From JAXHTH01 sp034211115 (lineage in GTDB: Bacteria > Planctomycetota > Phycisphaerae > Phycisphaerales > SM1A02): DNA of 62,238 nucleotides. The notes beneath the pieces were generated by a model. The model had not been told where the DNA came from. It did not search any database and saw nothing but the letters and a program-made list of their open reading frames with translations. Below are positions 27,199 through 35,445 of this stretch, in pieces (position 1 is the first letter of the stretch; each line of letters opens with the position of its first letter). The translations under genes were made by a program, and so were the position numbers. The stretch lies in the NCBI GenBank assembly GCA_034211115.1, contig JAXHTH010000138.1, positions 1-62,238 on the forward strand, in the 5' to 3' direction.

Positions 27199-27870
27199 TC
27201 ACGTGTCGTTGAACAGCTCCTCGTTCTCCAGCAGGCTCCTGGCGACATCGACGAGCGTGCGCCGATTGTTGCGGGCCTGCCGCTGGAGGAGCCGCATCGC
27301 CTCCGGCTCGGAAATCCCCTTCTTCTTGACCAGCACCCACTTGGCCTGCTCGACGATCTTGCGGCTCTCCAGCCGTTGCTTGAGATGGCTGATCTCGGTG
27401 CTCTGGCTGACGTGATCGAGGAAGCGGCCCCAGGCGACGGAGATGCCCACGCGAAGCTGATCCTGCGTCACCGGCTTGAGGAGATAGCCGAACACGCCCA
27501 CCTCGTTGCTCGACTCGATGTACTCCTTGTCGGAGTAGGCGGAGAAGATGACCACCGGGATGCTCATCTGGCGGAAGATGACCTCCGCGGCGTCCAGGCC
27601 GTTCCGCTTGGGCATGCGGATATCGAGCAGGGCCATGTCGGGTTTGACGGAGGAGCAGAGGCCGACGGCCTCCTCGCCGTCCGCGGCCGGCCCGATCACG
27701 GTGTAGCCCAGCTCGCGGAGGCTGGCGGCGAGCCCGCTGGCGACCAGATGCTCGTCGTCGGCGATGAGGATCGTCCGCGGCTGCTCCGGGAAAGACTTGC
27801 CGCGCGGCGCGGTCTGGCCGGCCGGGGGGGACTTCGGTCGCGTCTCGTGTTCTGCGCTTCTCGGATTCAT
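27199..27870 (-). CDS. ANTAR-domain response regulator (RNA-binding antiterminator type)
   Basis: A 223-residue protein. The receiver domain spans residues 33-150, with the acidic pair in ILIADDE, phosphoacceptor Asp83 in LLDIRMP and Lys132 in LLKPV. The C-terminal ANTAR domain (about 155-215) reads LKQRLESRKIVEQAKWVLVK followed by EPEAMRLLQRQARNNR, matching the three-helix family. ANTAR proteins such as AmiR, NasR and EutV bind paired RNA hairpins and prevent termination. So this regulator probably acts on nascent transcripts; target hairpins were not found here. The start is the ATG at 27870; the longer frame adds an unstructured leader. It converges with the kinase gene. Confidence 0.9.
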   Translation of the reverse strand: MNPRSAEHETRPKSPPAGQTAPRGKSFPEQPRTILIADDEHLVASGLAASLRELGYTVIGPAADGEEAVGLCSSVKPDMALLDIRMPKRNGLDAAEVIFRQMSIPVVIFSAYSDKEYIESSNEVGVFGYLLKPVTQDQLRVGISVAWGRFLDHVSQSTEISHLKQRLESRKIVEQAKWVLVKKKGISEPEAMRLLQRQARNNRRTLVDVARSLLENEELFNDT

Positions 27871-27994
27871 CGTGGACACCCGCCTTTCGGACGTGGAGAA
27901 AGGTGGGACTGTCCTGGTCCCGCACTCTCGTGCGCCCCCGGGCAGCATTCATTGTAACGCCCCCGGGCCGCCGCGCCGGGCGGGATCGGCCGGA

Positions 27995-29251
27995 TCAGTC
28001 CAAAAAGTCGCCCGCGGCAAGGCGCTGAGGCACATACGTCTCGGTCACGTAGGAAATATCCTTGGTGATCAGCGACTCGACTTCCATCTTGAACCCGTTG
28101 GACAGCATCCGCTTAATCTCCCGTTTCCAGGCCCTTTTCTCCCTGAACCAGGGGTAATTCATGATCTGCCGGGCCCGGGTGACATCGCGGTCATTGAGGT
28201 CGATCTTCACGTCATCGGTCAGCTCGCAGCGATCGTAATCCTCGGCCCGGATGCCGATGAAGCGTGCCTCGGGCACCGCCATCCGCTGGCTCTCGAAGGC
28301 GAGGTTGATCGAGCCCTGCTTGATGACGCTGTAGATGTAATGCCCCCAGGGATCGCAATCGAGGAGGCAGTAGACGGGCAGGCCCAGTTCCTCGTGGAGG
28401 CGGCGGAGCAGGCGGCGCACGCCGCGCGACGGCTGGCCACCGCCGTGCGTCAGGATGCAGTTGTGCTCGCGCCAGAACTTGTCCTCGTTGAACCGCTGCC
28501 AGACGGTGTTCTTCTCGACGTGGAGGACGAAGTCCGCGTCGCATTTCCTGAAGTGGATGACGTCGGGCTCGACGATGGAGGGAATGCTGTAGCCGCCGGA
28601 ACCCATGCGCCGGCAGTCGATCTCGTCGCCGCTGTCGACGATGGTGATGTTGCCGACCATGTCGCCGCGCTTGTCGGCGTAGACGTGCAGTTCCTCGCGC
28701 AGGCTCTCGAGGGCGACTTCGAGATCCTCGAGGATCGTGTCGGATTCGCCCTGATCGTCGAAGGTCTTCTCCTTCGTGCCCTCGATGGTGTGCAGGGCGG
28801 CGTAGTACATGCCTCGCAGCGAAGACGTCTTGCCCCGCTCGATGAGATCCTTGCATCCCTTCGCGAGCAGGACGGTCTGCATGAACTTGCGGGCCTGGCC
28901 GAAGTTGAACAGGTTCCGCCGCTGCCGGCTGTCGCCCATCTCGATGATGCGCTTGTCCTTGTTGTAGCGCATGTTGCTGACGGTGCGCAGGGGGATGTCC
29001 ACGAACGGGTCGCGGAGCGCGAGGCTGGATTCGACGATCGACTCGCCCATCGCGCCGATCTGCGCCAGGGTGCGCCGATCGCGGTCCCTGGCGCTGCCGC
29101 GTCGGGCGGATCGGCTCGAGGGGCGTCTGCGCTCCGTCGAGGTCTTCGTGGTCTTCTTCTTCCGCGTGGTCGTTTTCTTCGCGGCGGTCTTCGCGGCGGA
29201 CGTCTTTCTCACCTTTTTCTTGATGAGGACCTTCTTTTTCTTTTTCGCCAT
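27995..29251 (-). CDS. top6A: DNA topoisomerase VI subunit A (Spo11-like) with Lys/Arg-rich N-terminal tail
   Basis: A 418-residue homologue of the archaeal Top6A/Spo11 family, the DNA-cleaving subunit of type IIB topoisomerase. Residues 1-60 are a Lys/Arg/Thr-rich tail. The winged-helix (CAP-like) domain includes KTSSLRGMYYAAL, where Tyr150 aligns with the DNA-attacking tyrosine (R-x-x-Y/F-Y). The Toprim domain has Glu245 in HVEKNTVW and the Asp pair D298-C-D300 in VYCLLDCDPWGHYIY. All catalytic elements appear intact. The ATG at 29251 directly starts the basic tail. It partners with the B subunit at 35446-37317. The family is sporadic in bacteria; gyrB is also present 2 kb away. Confidence 0.9.
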   Translation of the reverse strand: MAKKKKKVLIKKKVRKTSAAKTAAKKTTTRKKKTTKTSTERRRPSSRSARRGSARDRDRRTLAQIGAMGESIVESSLALRDPFVDIPLRTVSNMRYNKDKRIIEMGDSRQRRNLFNFGQARKFMQTVLLAKGCKDLIERGKTSSLRGMYYAALHTIEGTKEKTFDDQGESDTILEDLEVALESLREELHVYADKRGDMVGNITIVDSGDEIDCRRMGSGGYSIPSIVEPDVIHFRKCDADFVLHVEKNTVWQRFNEDKFWREHNCILTHGGGQPSRGVRRLLRRLHEELGLPVYCLLDCDPWGHYIYSVIKQGSINLAFESQRMAVPEARFIGIRAEDYDRCELTDDVKIDLNDRDVTRARQIMNYPWFREKRAWKREIKRMLSNGFKMEVESLITKDISYVTETYVPQRLAAGDFLD

Positions 29252-29476
29252 GACGGGGTATACCTGGTCGTTCGCGGCGTCTCGGACGGTCACGCGTTGA
29301 CCGACCCGGGGCGCCTCCCGGGGCCGTTCAGGGCCGTCCGGGGGCCACCGGTAGCATATCGGGTCGCCGGCGTGCGCCGCTGCAGCCGCGGTCCGCCCGC
29401 CGCCGCCGCCGTGGGAGGATCGGAGGAACACCGTGTCTTCGACCGAATTGAGCGTTTCTGACAGGGAGTGTCGACC

Positions 29477-30844
29477 ATGACCGAGCCGCGTGAGACCCGC
29501 CCGTGGGAGGAGCTGGAGGAGATGGCCGAACGCGGCGACGCCCGCGGGCTGGAGGCCTGTTTTCGGGAGCTGTCGGCGGTCGAAGCCGCCCGGGCCATGT
29601 CCCGGCTGGCGCCGCAGATCCGAGGCCGCGTTCTCGCCACGCTCGCCCCACCGGAGGCGGCCGAGCTGATGGAGGCGATCCCCGATCCGCAGGCCGCGGA
29701 CGTGCTGGCCGAGCTGCCCGCGGCGCGCGCGGCGGCGATCCTCCACGAGATGCCCGGCCACGAGCAGGCCGACCTGATCAGCGAGCTGGGCGGCGAACAG
29801 GCCGAGGAGGTGCTGTCGGCGATGGATCCGGCGGAGGCCGGCGAGGCACGCCGCCTCGCCGCCTTCGATTCCGACGTCGCCGGCGGGCTCATGATCACCC
29901 AGTACCTCGCCTACCGCCAGTCCGCGCCCATCGAGGAAGTCGTCGGCGACCTCCGCCGCGGCGTCGAGCGCTACTCGGATTACGACGTGCAATACGTCTA
30001 CGTCGTCTCCGCCGCGGGCGCCCTCACCGGCGTCCTGCCCCTGCGCGACGTGCTGCTGGCCCGCCCCGGCCGGTCTGTGGCGGAACTCATGATCCCCGAT
30101 CCGCTCGCGGTCGATGAGCAGACCTCTCTGGACGAGCTGGGGGCGTTCTTCGATCGGCACAACTTCATCGGCGTGCCCGTCACCGACGCCGCGGGCCGGC
30201 TGGTCGGGGTCGTGCGACGGCACGATGTCAACGAGGCCCGCGCGGGCCGGGCGGGCAGCGACTACCTCAAGGCGCTCGGCATCGTGGGCGGGGAGGAGCT
30301 GCGCTCGATGCCCCTCCTGCGCCGCTGCCGCCGCCGTCTGTCCTGGCTGAGCATCAACATCGTCCTGAACATCATCGCGGCGAGCGTGATCGCGGCGTAC
30401 CAGGAGACGCTCGCCGCGGTGATCGCCCTCGCCGTGTTCCTGCCCATCATCTCCGACATGAGCGGCTGCTCGGGCAACCAGGCGGTGGCGGTGAGCATGC
30501 GTGAGCTGACGCTGGGGCTCATCCGTCCGTCGGAGGCCGTCCGGACCTGGCTCAAGGAAGTGACGGTGGGACTGATCAATGGGCTCGTGCTGGGCCTGCT
30601 GCTCGGTCTGGCCGCGTATGCCTGGCGGGGCAACGCGTGGCTGGGTCTGGTCGTGGGGGCGGCGATGGCGCTGAACACGATTGTCGCCGTCTCCATCGGC
30701 GGCGTTGTCCCGCTGCTGCTGAAGCGGCTGCGCTTCGATCCCGCCCTCGCCTCGGGCCCGATCCTGACCACGGTCACCGACATGTGCGGATTCTTTCTCG
30801 TTCTCAGCTTCGCCACGCTGATGCTGTCAAGGCTGACGGGCTAA
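29477..30844 (+). CDS. mgtE: Magnesium transporter MgtE
   Basis: A 455-residue MgtE-type channel. Residues 1-120 form the superhelical N domain with its repeated acidic helices (LAELPAARAAAILHEMPG, EEVLSAMDPAEAGEARR). Residues about 120-255 carry two CBS domains (VPVTDAAGRLVGVVRRHDV in the second). Residues about 285-455 make the membrane domain of five helices, with MSGCSGNQAVAVSMRELTLG in the conserved pore segment and TTVTDMCGFFLVLSFATLML at the end. It moves Mg2+ across the inner membrane and is gated by cytoplasmic Mg2+. The start is ATG 29477 because AGGGAG lies 8 nt upstream. It diverges from top6A and precedes the ATP-grasp gene by 49 bp, so they may be cotranscribed. Confidence 0.9.
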   Translation: MTEPRETRPWEELEEMAERGDARGLEACFRELSAVEAARAMSRLAPQIRGRVLATLAPPEAAELMEAIPDPQAADVLAELPAARAAAILHEMPGHEQADLISELGGEQAEEVLSAMDPAEAGEARRLAAFDSDVAGGLMITQYLAYRQSAPIEEVVGDLRRGVERYSDYDVQYVYVVSAAGALTGVLPLRDVLLARPGRSVAELMIPDPLAVDEQTSLDELGAFFDRHNFIGVPVTDAAGRLVGVVRRHDVNEARAGRAGSDYLKALGIVGGEELRSMPLLRRCRRRLSWLSINIVLNIIAASVIAAYQETLAAVIALAVFLPIISDMSGCSGNQAVAVSMRELTLGLIRPSEAVRTWLKEVTVGLINGLVLGLLLGLAAYAWRGNAWLGLVVGAAMALNTIVAVSIGGVVPLLLKRLRFDPALASGPILTTVTDMCGFFLVLSFATLMLSRLTG

Positions 30845-30893
30845 ACTGCGCGGTCAAACTCCCGTCCGGGGCTTCAGCCAACAGACCACAAGC

Positions 30894-33047
30894 ATGAAGA
30901 TCGCCGTCGTTTATAACCGTGAGAGCCGCAAGGTCATCAACCTCTTCGGTCAGCCCAACCGTGAACGGTACGGCCTGCGGGCCATCGACCGCGTGCTCAA
31001 GGCCCTGAAAGGCGGCCGACACCAGGCGGTCGCCTTCGAGGGCGACAAGGACCTCGTCGATCGGCTCGAGCACTTCATGCCCCGCGTGGTGGCCGGGGAG
31101 CGGCCGGGCCTGGTCTTCAATCTCTCCTACGGCATCCAGGGCCAGGCTCGCTACGCGCACGTGCCGAGCATTCTGGAAATGGTGGGGATTCCCTACGTCG
31201 GCTCGGGCCCGCTCGCCCATTCGATCGCGCTGGACAAGGTGGTCACGAAGATGATCCTCGTCCAGCACGGGATCTCGACCCCCCAGTTCGCGGTCCTCGA
31301 GCACGCCGGGGCGGAGATCCCGGACCTGACGTATCCGGTCATCGTCAAGCCCAAGCACGAGGCGGTCTCGTTCGGCATCCAGGTCTGCCACGATCGCGAG
31401 CAGGTGATGGAGGCCGCGGGGAAGATCTTCGAGATGTTCGGCCAGGCGGTGCTCGTCGAGCAGTTCATCGAAGGACGGGAGATCAACGTCGGCCTGCTGG
31501 GCAACGGCGTCCCCGAGGCCCTGCCGCCGGTGGAGCTTGTCTTCCCGCCGGACGGGCCGACGGTGTATTCCTATGAGGACAAGACGCACCGCTCGGGACG
31601 CACCATCGAGCTGCGCTGCCCGGCCCTGATCGACGACGAGCTGGTCGAACAGGCCCGGGAGCTGGCGCGATCGGCCTTTCGCGCCGTCGGCTGCTTCGAC
31701 TGCTCCCGCGTCGACATGCGGCTGGACGCCGAGGGGCGGCTGTACGTGCTGGAGGTGAACAGCCTGCCCAGCCTCGGGGCGGGCGGATCGTACGTGCGCG
31801 CCGCCGCCGAGGTGGGCATGGATTTCAACGGACTGGTGAACCGGCTCGTCGAAGAGGCCAGCGCGCGGTATTTCGGCACCCCCACCCCGCCGACGCCGGG
31901 CACGAGGACGACGGACCCCTCGAACGCCGCGTTCGCGTCGCTGACCCGGCGCCGCGACGAGCTGGAAGCCCGCCTCCAGAGCTGGGTCAACCTCTCCAGC
32001 CGCACCGCCGATGCGATCGGCCTGCACGCGGCCTCCGATGAGCTGGGCAGGGTGATGCGCACCGCGGGCCTGAGGCCGGTGCCGGAGTATGTCGATGAGC
32101 GATCACTTCTGGCGTGGGAGACGGCGGCCGGTCTGGAGGGCGGCACGCTCCTCGTCAGCCACCTCGATGTGCCCGTCCAGGCGAATCTGTCGATGCAGTC
32201 GTTCCGGCGCGATCCGGAGCATCTGTATGGGGAAGGAATCGGCACTTCCCGCGCGGCGCTGGTGATGATCGAGTTCGCCCTTCGCGCCTTGCGCAGCGCG
32301 CGTCAGTTGCGCAAGCTTCCGCTGGGCGTCGCCGTCTATCTGGATGAAGGTCGCGACGCTCGCTACAGCGCCGAAAAGCTCCGCCAGCTCATGGGCCGGG
32401 CGAAGCGTGTCCTCGTCCTCCGCCCCGGCGCGACCGGAGACAAGGTGGTCACCGCCCGGCGAGGGCAGCGCCGATATCGGCTGCGCGTCGACGGCACACC
32501 GTTGCGCCCGGGCCGGATCACGAAGCGCGAGGAGCCCCTCGTCTGGCTCGGCCGGCGCCTGGAGCGGATCTCCGCCCTCAGCTCGCGCGAAAAACGCGTT
32601 TCGGTCTCGGTCAGCGAGCTGATGACCTCGGCCTTCCCCATGCTCCTGCCGCATCGCCTGTCGTCGGCGGTGCTGATGACCTACACCGACCCCCGCGCCG
32701 CCGACGAGGCGGAAGACCAACTGCGCGACATCCTCGGGAAGCGCGGCATGAAATGGGACCTCACCCAGCTCGCCGACCGCCCGCCGATGAAGGAGCGGCG
32801 TACGAACAAGGCTCTGCTCAACGGAATCAAGCAGACCGCCGCGCACTGGGAGATCCCGCTCGGGGCCGAATCGTCCGTCTGGCCCTCGGTGGCCGGGCTC
32901 GCCCCCGCGAAGACCGCCGTCCTGTGCGGCGTCGGGCCCGTGGCCATGAACCTCTATACCCCGGATGAATGCGTCGAGCGCATCAGCCTCATTCAGCGCA
33001 CGCTGCTGTTGACGCAGTTCCTGCTCGCCGTCCGGGAGGGAGGCTGA
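30894..33047 (+). CDS. D-Ala-D-Ala-ligase-like ATP-grasp enzyme fused to a degenerate M20-peptidase-like domain
   Basis: A 717-residue two-domain protein. Residues 1-330 are an ATP-grasp ligase of the Ddl type: the ATP-binding VIVKPKHEAVSFGIQ (149-163), VEQFIEGREINVGLLG (188-203) and the metal ligands D274, E287 and N289 in VDMRLD and VLEVNSLPSL. Such enzymes join amino acids through an acyl phosphate. Residues about 350-717 follow the M20 (carboxypeptidase G2-like) layout, LLVSHLDVP, YGEGIGTSRAA, VAVYLDEGRDA, VLVLRPGATGDKVVTARRG, LYTPDECVER. Only the first His-x-Asp is kept; the later Asp, Glu and His metal ligands read Thr451, Arg and Tyr. The second half is therefore probably a non-catalytic or binding domain. 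No signal peptide. It is 6 nt from the next gene, a gamma-glutamyltransferase homologue. The substrate is unknown. Confidence 0.8.
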   Translation: MKIAVVYNRESRKVINLFGQPNRERYGLRAIDRVLKALKGGRHQAVAFEGDKDLVDRLEHFMPRVVAGERPGLVFNLSYGIQGQARYAHVPSILEMVGIPYVGSGPLAHSIALDKVVTKMILVQHGISTPQFAVLEHAGAEIPDLTYPVIVKPKHEAVSFGIQVCHDREQVMEAAGKIFEMFGQAVLVEQFIEGREINVGLLGNGVPEALPPVELVFPPDGPTVYSYEDKTHRSGRTIELRCPALIDDELVEQARELARSAFRAVGCFDCSRVDMRLDAEGRLYVLEVNSLPSLGAGGSYVRAAAEVGMDFNGLVNRLVEEASARYFGTPTPPTPGTRTTDPSNAAFASLTRRRDELEARLQSWVNLSSRTADAIGLHAASDELGRVMRTAGLRPVPEYVDERSLLAWETAAGLEGGTLLVSHLDVPVQANLSMQSFRRDPEHLYGEGIGTSRAALVMIEFALRALRSARQLRKLPLGVAVYLDEGRDARYSAEKLRQLMGRAKRVLVLRPGATGDKVVTARRGQRRYRLRVDGTPLRPGRITKREEPLVWLGRRLERISALSSREKRVSVSVSELMTSAFPMLLPHRLSSAVLMTYTDPRAADEAEDQLRDILGKRGMKWDLTQLADRPPMKERRTNKALLNGIKQTAAHWEIPLGAESSVWPSVAGLAPAKTAVLCGVGPVAMNLYTPDECVERISLIQRTLLLTQFLLAVREGG

Positions 33048-33053
33048 GGTCCG

Positions 33054-34664
33054 ATGGTCCCGCGACGCGAACCGCCGGACACCGAACTGCTCGAACCCGG
33101 GCGCGGCGAGCGCGTGCAGCCGCAGCGGGTGGCGTTTTCACGCAACGGGATGGCCTCGACCGCGCATTATCTGGCCACCGATGCCGCGGTCGGCGCGCTG
33201 CGCGACGGGGGCAACGCGATCGACGCCGCGGTCGCCGCCGCCTTTGCGCTGGGCGTGTGCGAGCCGCAGGCGTCCGGGCTGGGCGGACAGACGATGATGC
33301 TCGTGCACCTCGCCGATCCGCGCCGGACGTTCGCCCTCGACGGCTCCTCGCGCGCCCCCAACCGCGCCACGCCCGAGGAGGTGAATCGCAAGCGGCGACG
33401 CGGCTATCGCGCGACGACCGTGCCCAGCACGCCGGCCGTGCTCGGCTACGCGCTGGAGCGTTACGGCACGCTGCCGCTCGATCGCCTGCTCCAACCCTCG
33501 ATCGCGCTGGCCGAGAACGGTTTCCCGCTCAGCGACCTCCAGCGCGCGCTGATGCGGCGCGAACGGCGTCATCTGCGGGCCCGCAACGCCGCTTCCATCT
33601 TCCTCCGCGACGGCCGGCGCGTCCCGCCCGTGGGGGCGATCGTGCGCCAGCCGGCGCTGGCGCACACGCTGCGCCGCCTCGCCGAGGCGGGCGTCGAGGA
33701 CTTTTACACGGGTGACATCGCCCGCCTCATCCACGAAGACATGGTCCGCAACGACGGCCTGATCCGCGATGATGATCTCGCCCAGATCCCCTGGCCGATC
33801 GAGCGGCGCCCGCTCGCCACCCGCTTCCGCGAGATGCGGGTGGTGACGTTCCCCCCGCCCGGCGCGGGGCGGGCGCTGCTGGAGATGCTGCACATCGTCG
33901 AGCAGCTTCCGGAGAAGAACTGGATTCCCGACCGCCCGGAAAGCGCGGTGGCGCTGGCGGAGGTCATCCGCCGCGCCGCCATCGATCGCCGCGATCGGCC
34001 GTACGATCCGAACTTCTATCCGCAGATCCCGGACAAGACGATGCTCAGCCGCGATTACGCGCGGCAGCAGGCCGTGCGCATCCGCCGGCGCGCCCGCCGT
34101 CGCGGCGGGGAGACAACACACCTCTCCGTGATGGACCGCTTCGGCAACGTGGTGGCCCTCACCCAATCGATCGAGCTGGTGTTCGGCGCCTGCGTGGCCA
34201 CGCCCGAGCTGGGCTTCCTCTACAACAACTACATGACCGCCTTCGATTACGAGGACATCGCGCATCCGTATTCGATGCGTCCCAACGCCGCGCCCTGGGC
34301 GAGCGTGGCGCCGACGATCGTCTTCCGCGGACCCCGGCCGTGGCTGGCCATCGGCTCGCCCGGCAGCGAGCGCATCATCTCGGCGATCATGCAGGTGCTC
34401 CTGCGCCTGCGCACGCATCGTCCGTTCGAGGCCGTCGCCGCCCCGCGTTTGCACTGCTCGGTCGACGGGCGCGTGTCGCTGGAGGCGTCACGGTTTCGCG
34501 ATGACATCCCCGAGGCGCTCGGGAAGCACGGATTCACCATCGATCGCCGCGATGCGTACTCGTTCTATCTCGGCTGCGTGCAGCTTGTCCTGCGCGAGCG
34601 GCGGGGGTACGTCGGCGTGGCGGACCCGCGGCGCGACGGCTCGGCGGGAGGGCCGCACGCGTGA
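33054..34664 (+). CDS. Gamma-glutamyltransferase family (Ntn hydrolase) protein, no signal peptide
   Basis: A 536-residue gamma-glutamyltranspeptidase homologue. The N-terminal part has the family run ATDAAVGALRDGGNAIDAAV and SGLGGQTMMLVHLAD. The self-cleavage and nucleophile site is Thr354 in GGETTHLSVMDRFGN, and the glycine loop is GSPGSERII. Cleavage before Thr354 would give the usual large and small subunits. Unlike most bacterial GGTs, it starts with a charged, non-hydrophobic N-terminus (MVPRREPPDTELLEPG) and should stay in the cytoplasm. It begins 6 nt after the ATP-grasp fusion gene and overlaps the next gene by 4 nt, so it almost surely belongs to the same operon. Confidence 0.85.
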   Translation: MVPRREPPDTELLEPGRGERVQPQRVAFSRNGMASTAHYLATDAAVGALRDGGNAIDAAVAAAFALGVCEPQASGLGGQTMMLVHLADPRRTFALDGSSRAPNRATPEEVNRKRRRGYRATTVPSTPAVLGYALERYGTLPLDRLLQPSIALAENGFPLSDLQRALMRRERRHLRARNAASIFLRDGRRVPPVGAIVRQPALAHTLRRLAEAGVEDFYTGDIARLIHEDMVRNDGLIRDDDLAQIPWPIERRPLATRFREMRVVTFPPPGAGRALLEMLHIVEQLPEKNWIPDRPESAVALAEVIRRAAIDRRDRPYDPNFYPQIPDKTMLSRDYARQQAVRIRRRARRRGGETTHLSVMDRFGNVVALTQSIELVFGACVATPELGFLYNNYMTAFDYEDIAHPYSMRPNAAPWASVAPTIVFRGPRPWLAIGSPGSERIISAIMQVLLRLRTHRPFEAVAAPRLHCSVDGRVSLEASRFRDDIPEALGKHGFTIDRRDAYSFYLGCVQLVLRERRGYVGVADPRRDGSAGGPHA

Positions 34665-35350
34665 TCCTGCCCCTGCTGGTTTCGGTCCCGCACGCCGGTC
34701 TGCGCGTGCCCGATGAGGTTGCCTCGTATTGCATCCTGACCGAGCAGCAGATCATCGAGGACGGCGACGAGGGCGCGGCGGAGATCTACGACTTCCCCGA
34801 TGCCATCGCGCAGTTCGTTACGACCGACATCGCCCGGGCAATCGTTGATATGAATCGCGCGGAAGACGATTGCCGCGCCGATGGCGTGGTGAAGACGCAT
34901 ACCTGCTGGAATGTGCCGGTTTACGATCCGTTTCCGCCCGATGGTGTCATCGGGCAGTTGCTGGCGCGGCATTACAGGCCCTATCACGCGCGGCTGACCG
35001 AATGCAGCGCCGGCGGAGTCAGGCTCGGGGTGGACTGTCACACGATGGCCGCGCTCGGCCCGCCCATCGGGCCCGGCGCGGGCGAGGAGCGGCCGGCCGT
35101 CTGCCTCAGCAATGGCGACGGGACCTGCCCGGCGGAATGGCTTGAATCGATGGCGCGATGCTTCGAGCAGGCCTTTGAGCGAGACGTTGCGATCAACGAC
35201 CCGTTTCGGGGCGGGTATATCATCCGCGCGCATGCCGACGAGTTGCCGTGGATGCAGGTGGAGCTGTCGCGGGCCCCGTTCCTTTCCAATGCCGAGAAGC
35301 GGAAGCGCGTCCTGGCAGCGCTGGCGGAGTGGTGCGGGATGACCGGGTGA
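34661..35350 (+). CDS. N-formylglutamate amidohydrolase family protein
   Basis: A 229-residue protein of the FGase/HutG-type family. Conserved metal-site segments are LVSVPHAGLRVP (8-16 region), the TDIARAIVDMNRAEDD block and GVDCHTMAALGP, with PHAG and DCHTM as hallmark motifs. Known members hydrolyse N-formylglutamate or related N-acyl amino acids. GTG 34661 overlaps the GGT stop (GTGA), indicating translational coupling. No histidine-degradation genes are nearby, so a role in the amino-acid ligase/GGT pathway is more likely than histidine catabolism (inference). Confidence 0.82.
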   Translation: MILPLLVSVPHAGLRVPDEVASYCILTEQQIIEDGDEGAAEIYDFPDAIAQFVTTDIARAIVDMNRAEDDCRADGVVKTHTCWNVPVYDPFPPDGVIGQLLARHYRPYHARLTECSAGGVRLGVDCHTMAALGPPIGPGAGEERPAVCLSNGDGTCPAEWLESMARCFEQAFERDVAINDPFRGGYIIRAHADELPWMQVELSRAPFLSNAEKRKRVLAALAEWCGMTG

Positions 35351-35394
35351 GGTACGGAGCGGATCGGCGCGACCCGATTCGCGATCGGTCAAGC

Positions 35395-35423
35395 ACCGCC
35401 GACTCCCTTCGGTCGCCGGCGGT
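35395..35423. repeat. 29-nt palindromic element, inverted copy downstream of top6B
   Basis: ACCGCCGACTCCCTTCGGTC plus GCCGGCGGT forms a hairpin with ACCGCC pairing to GGCGGT. It is the reverse complement of the element at 37449-37477, apart from three positions. Two of those form a matching base-pair change. Confidence 0.75.
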
Positions 35424-35445
35424 AGCACCCGCATCCCCACCCGCT

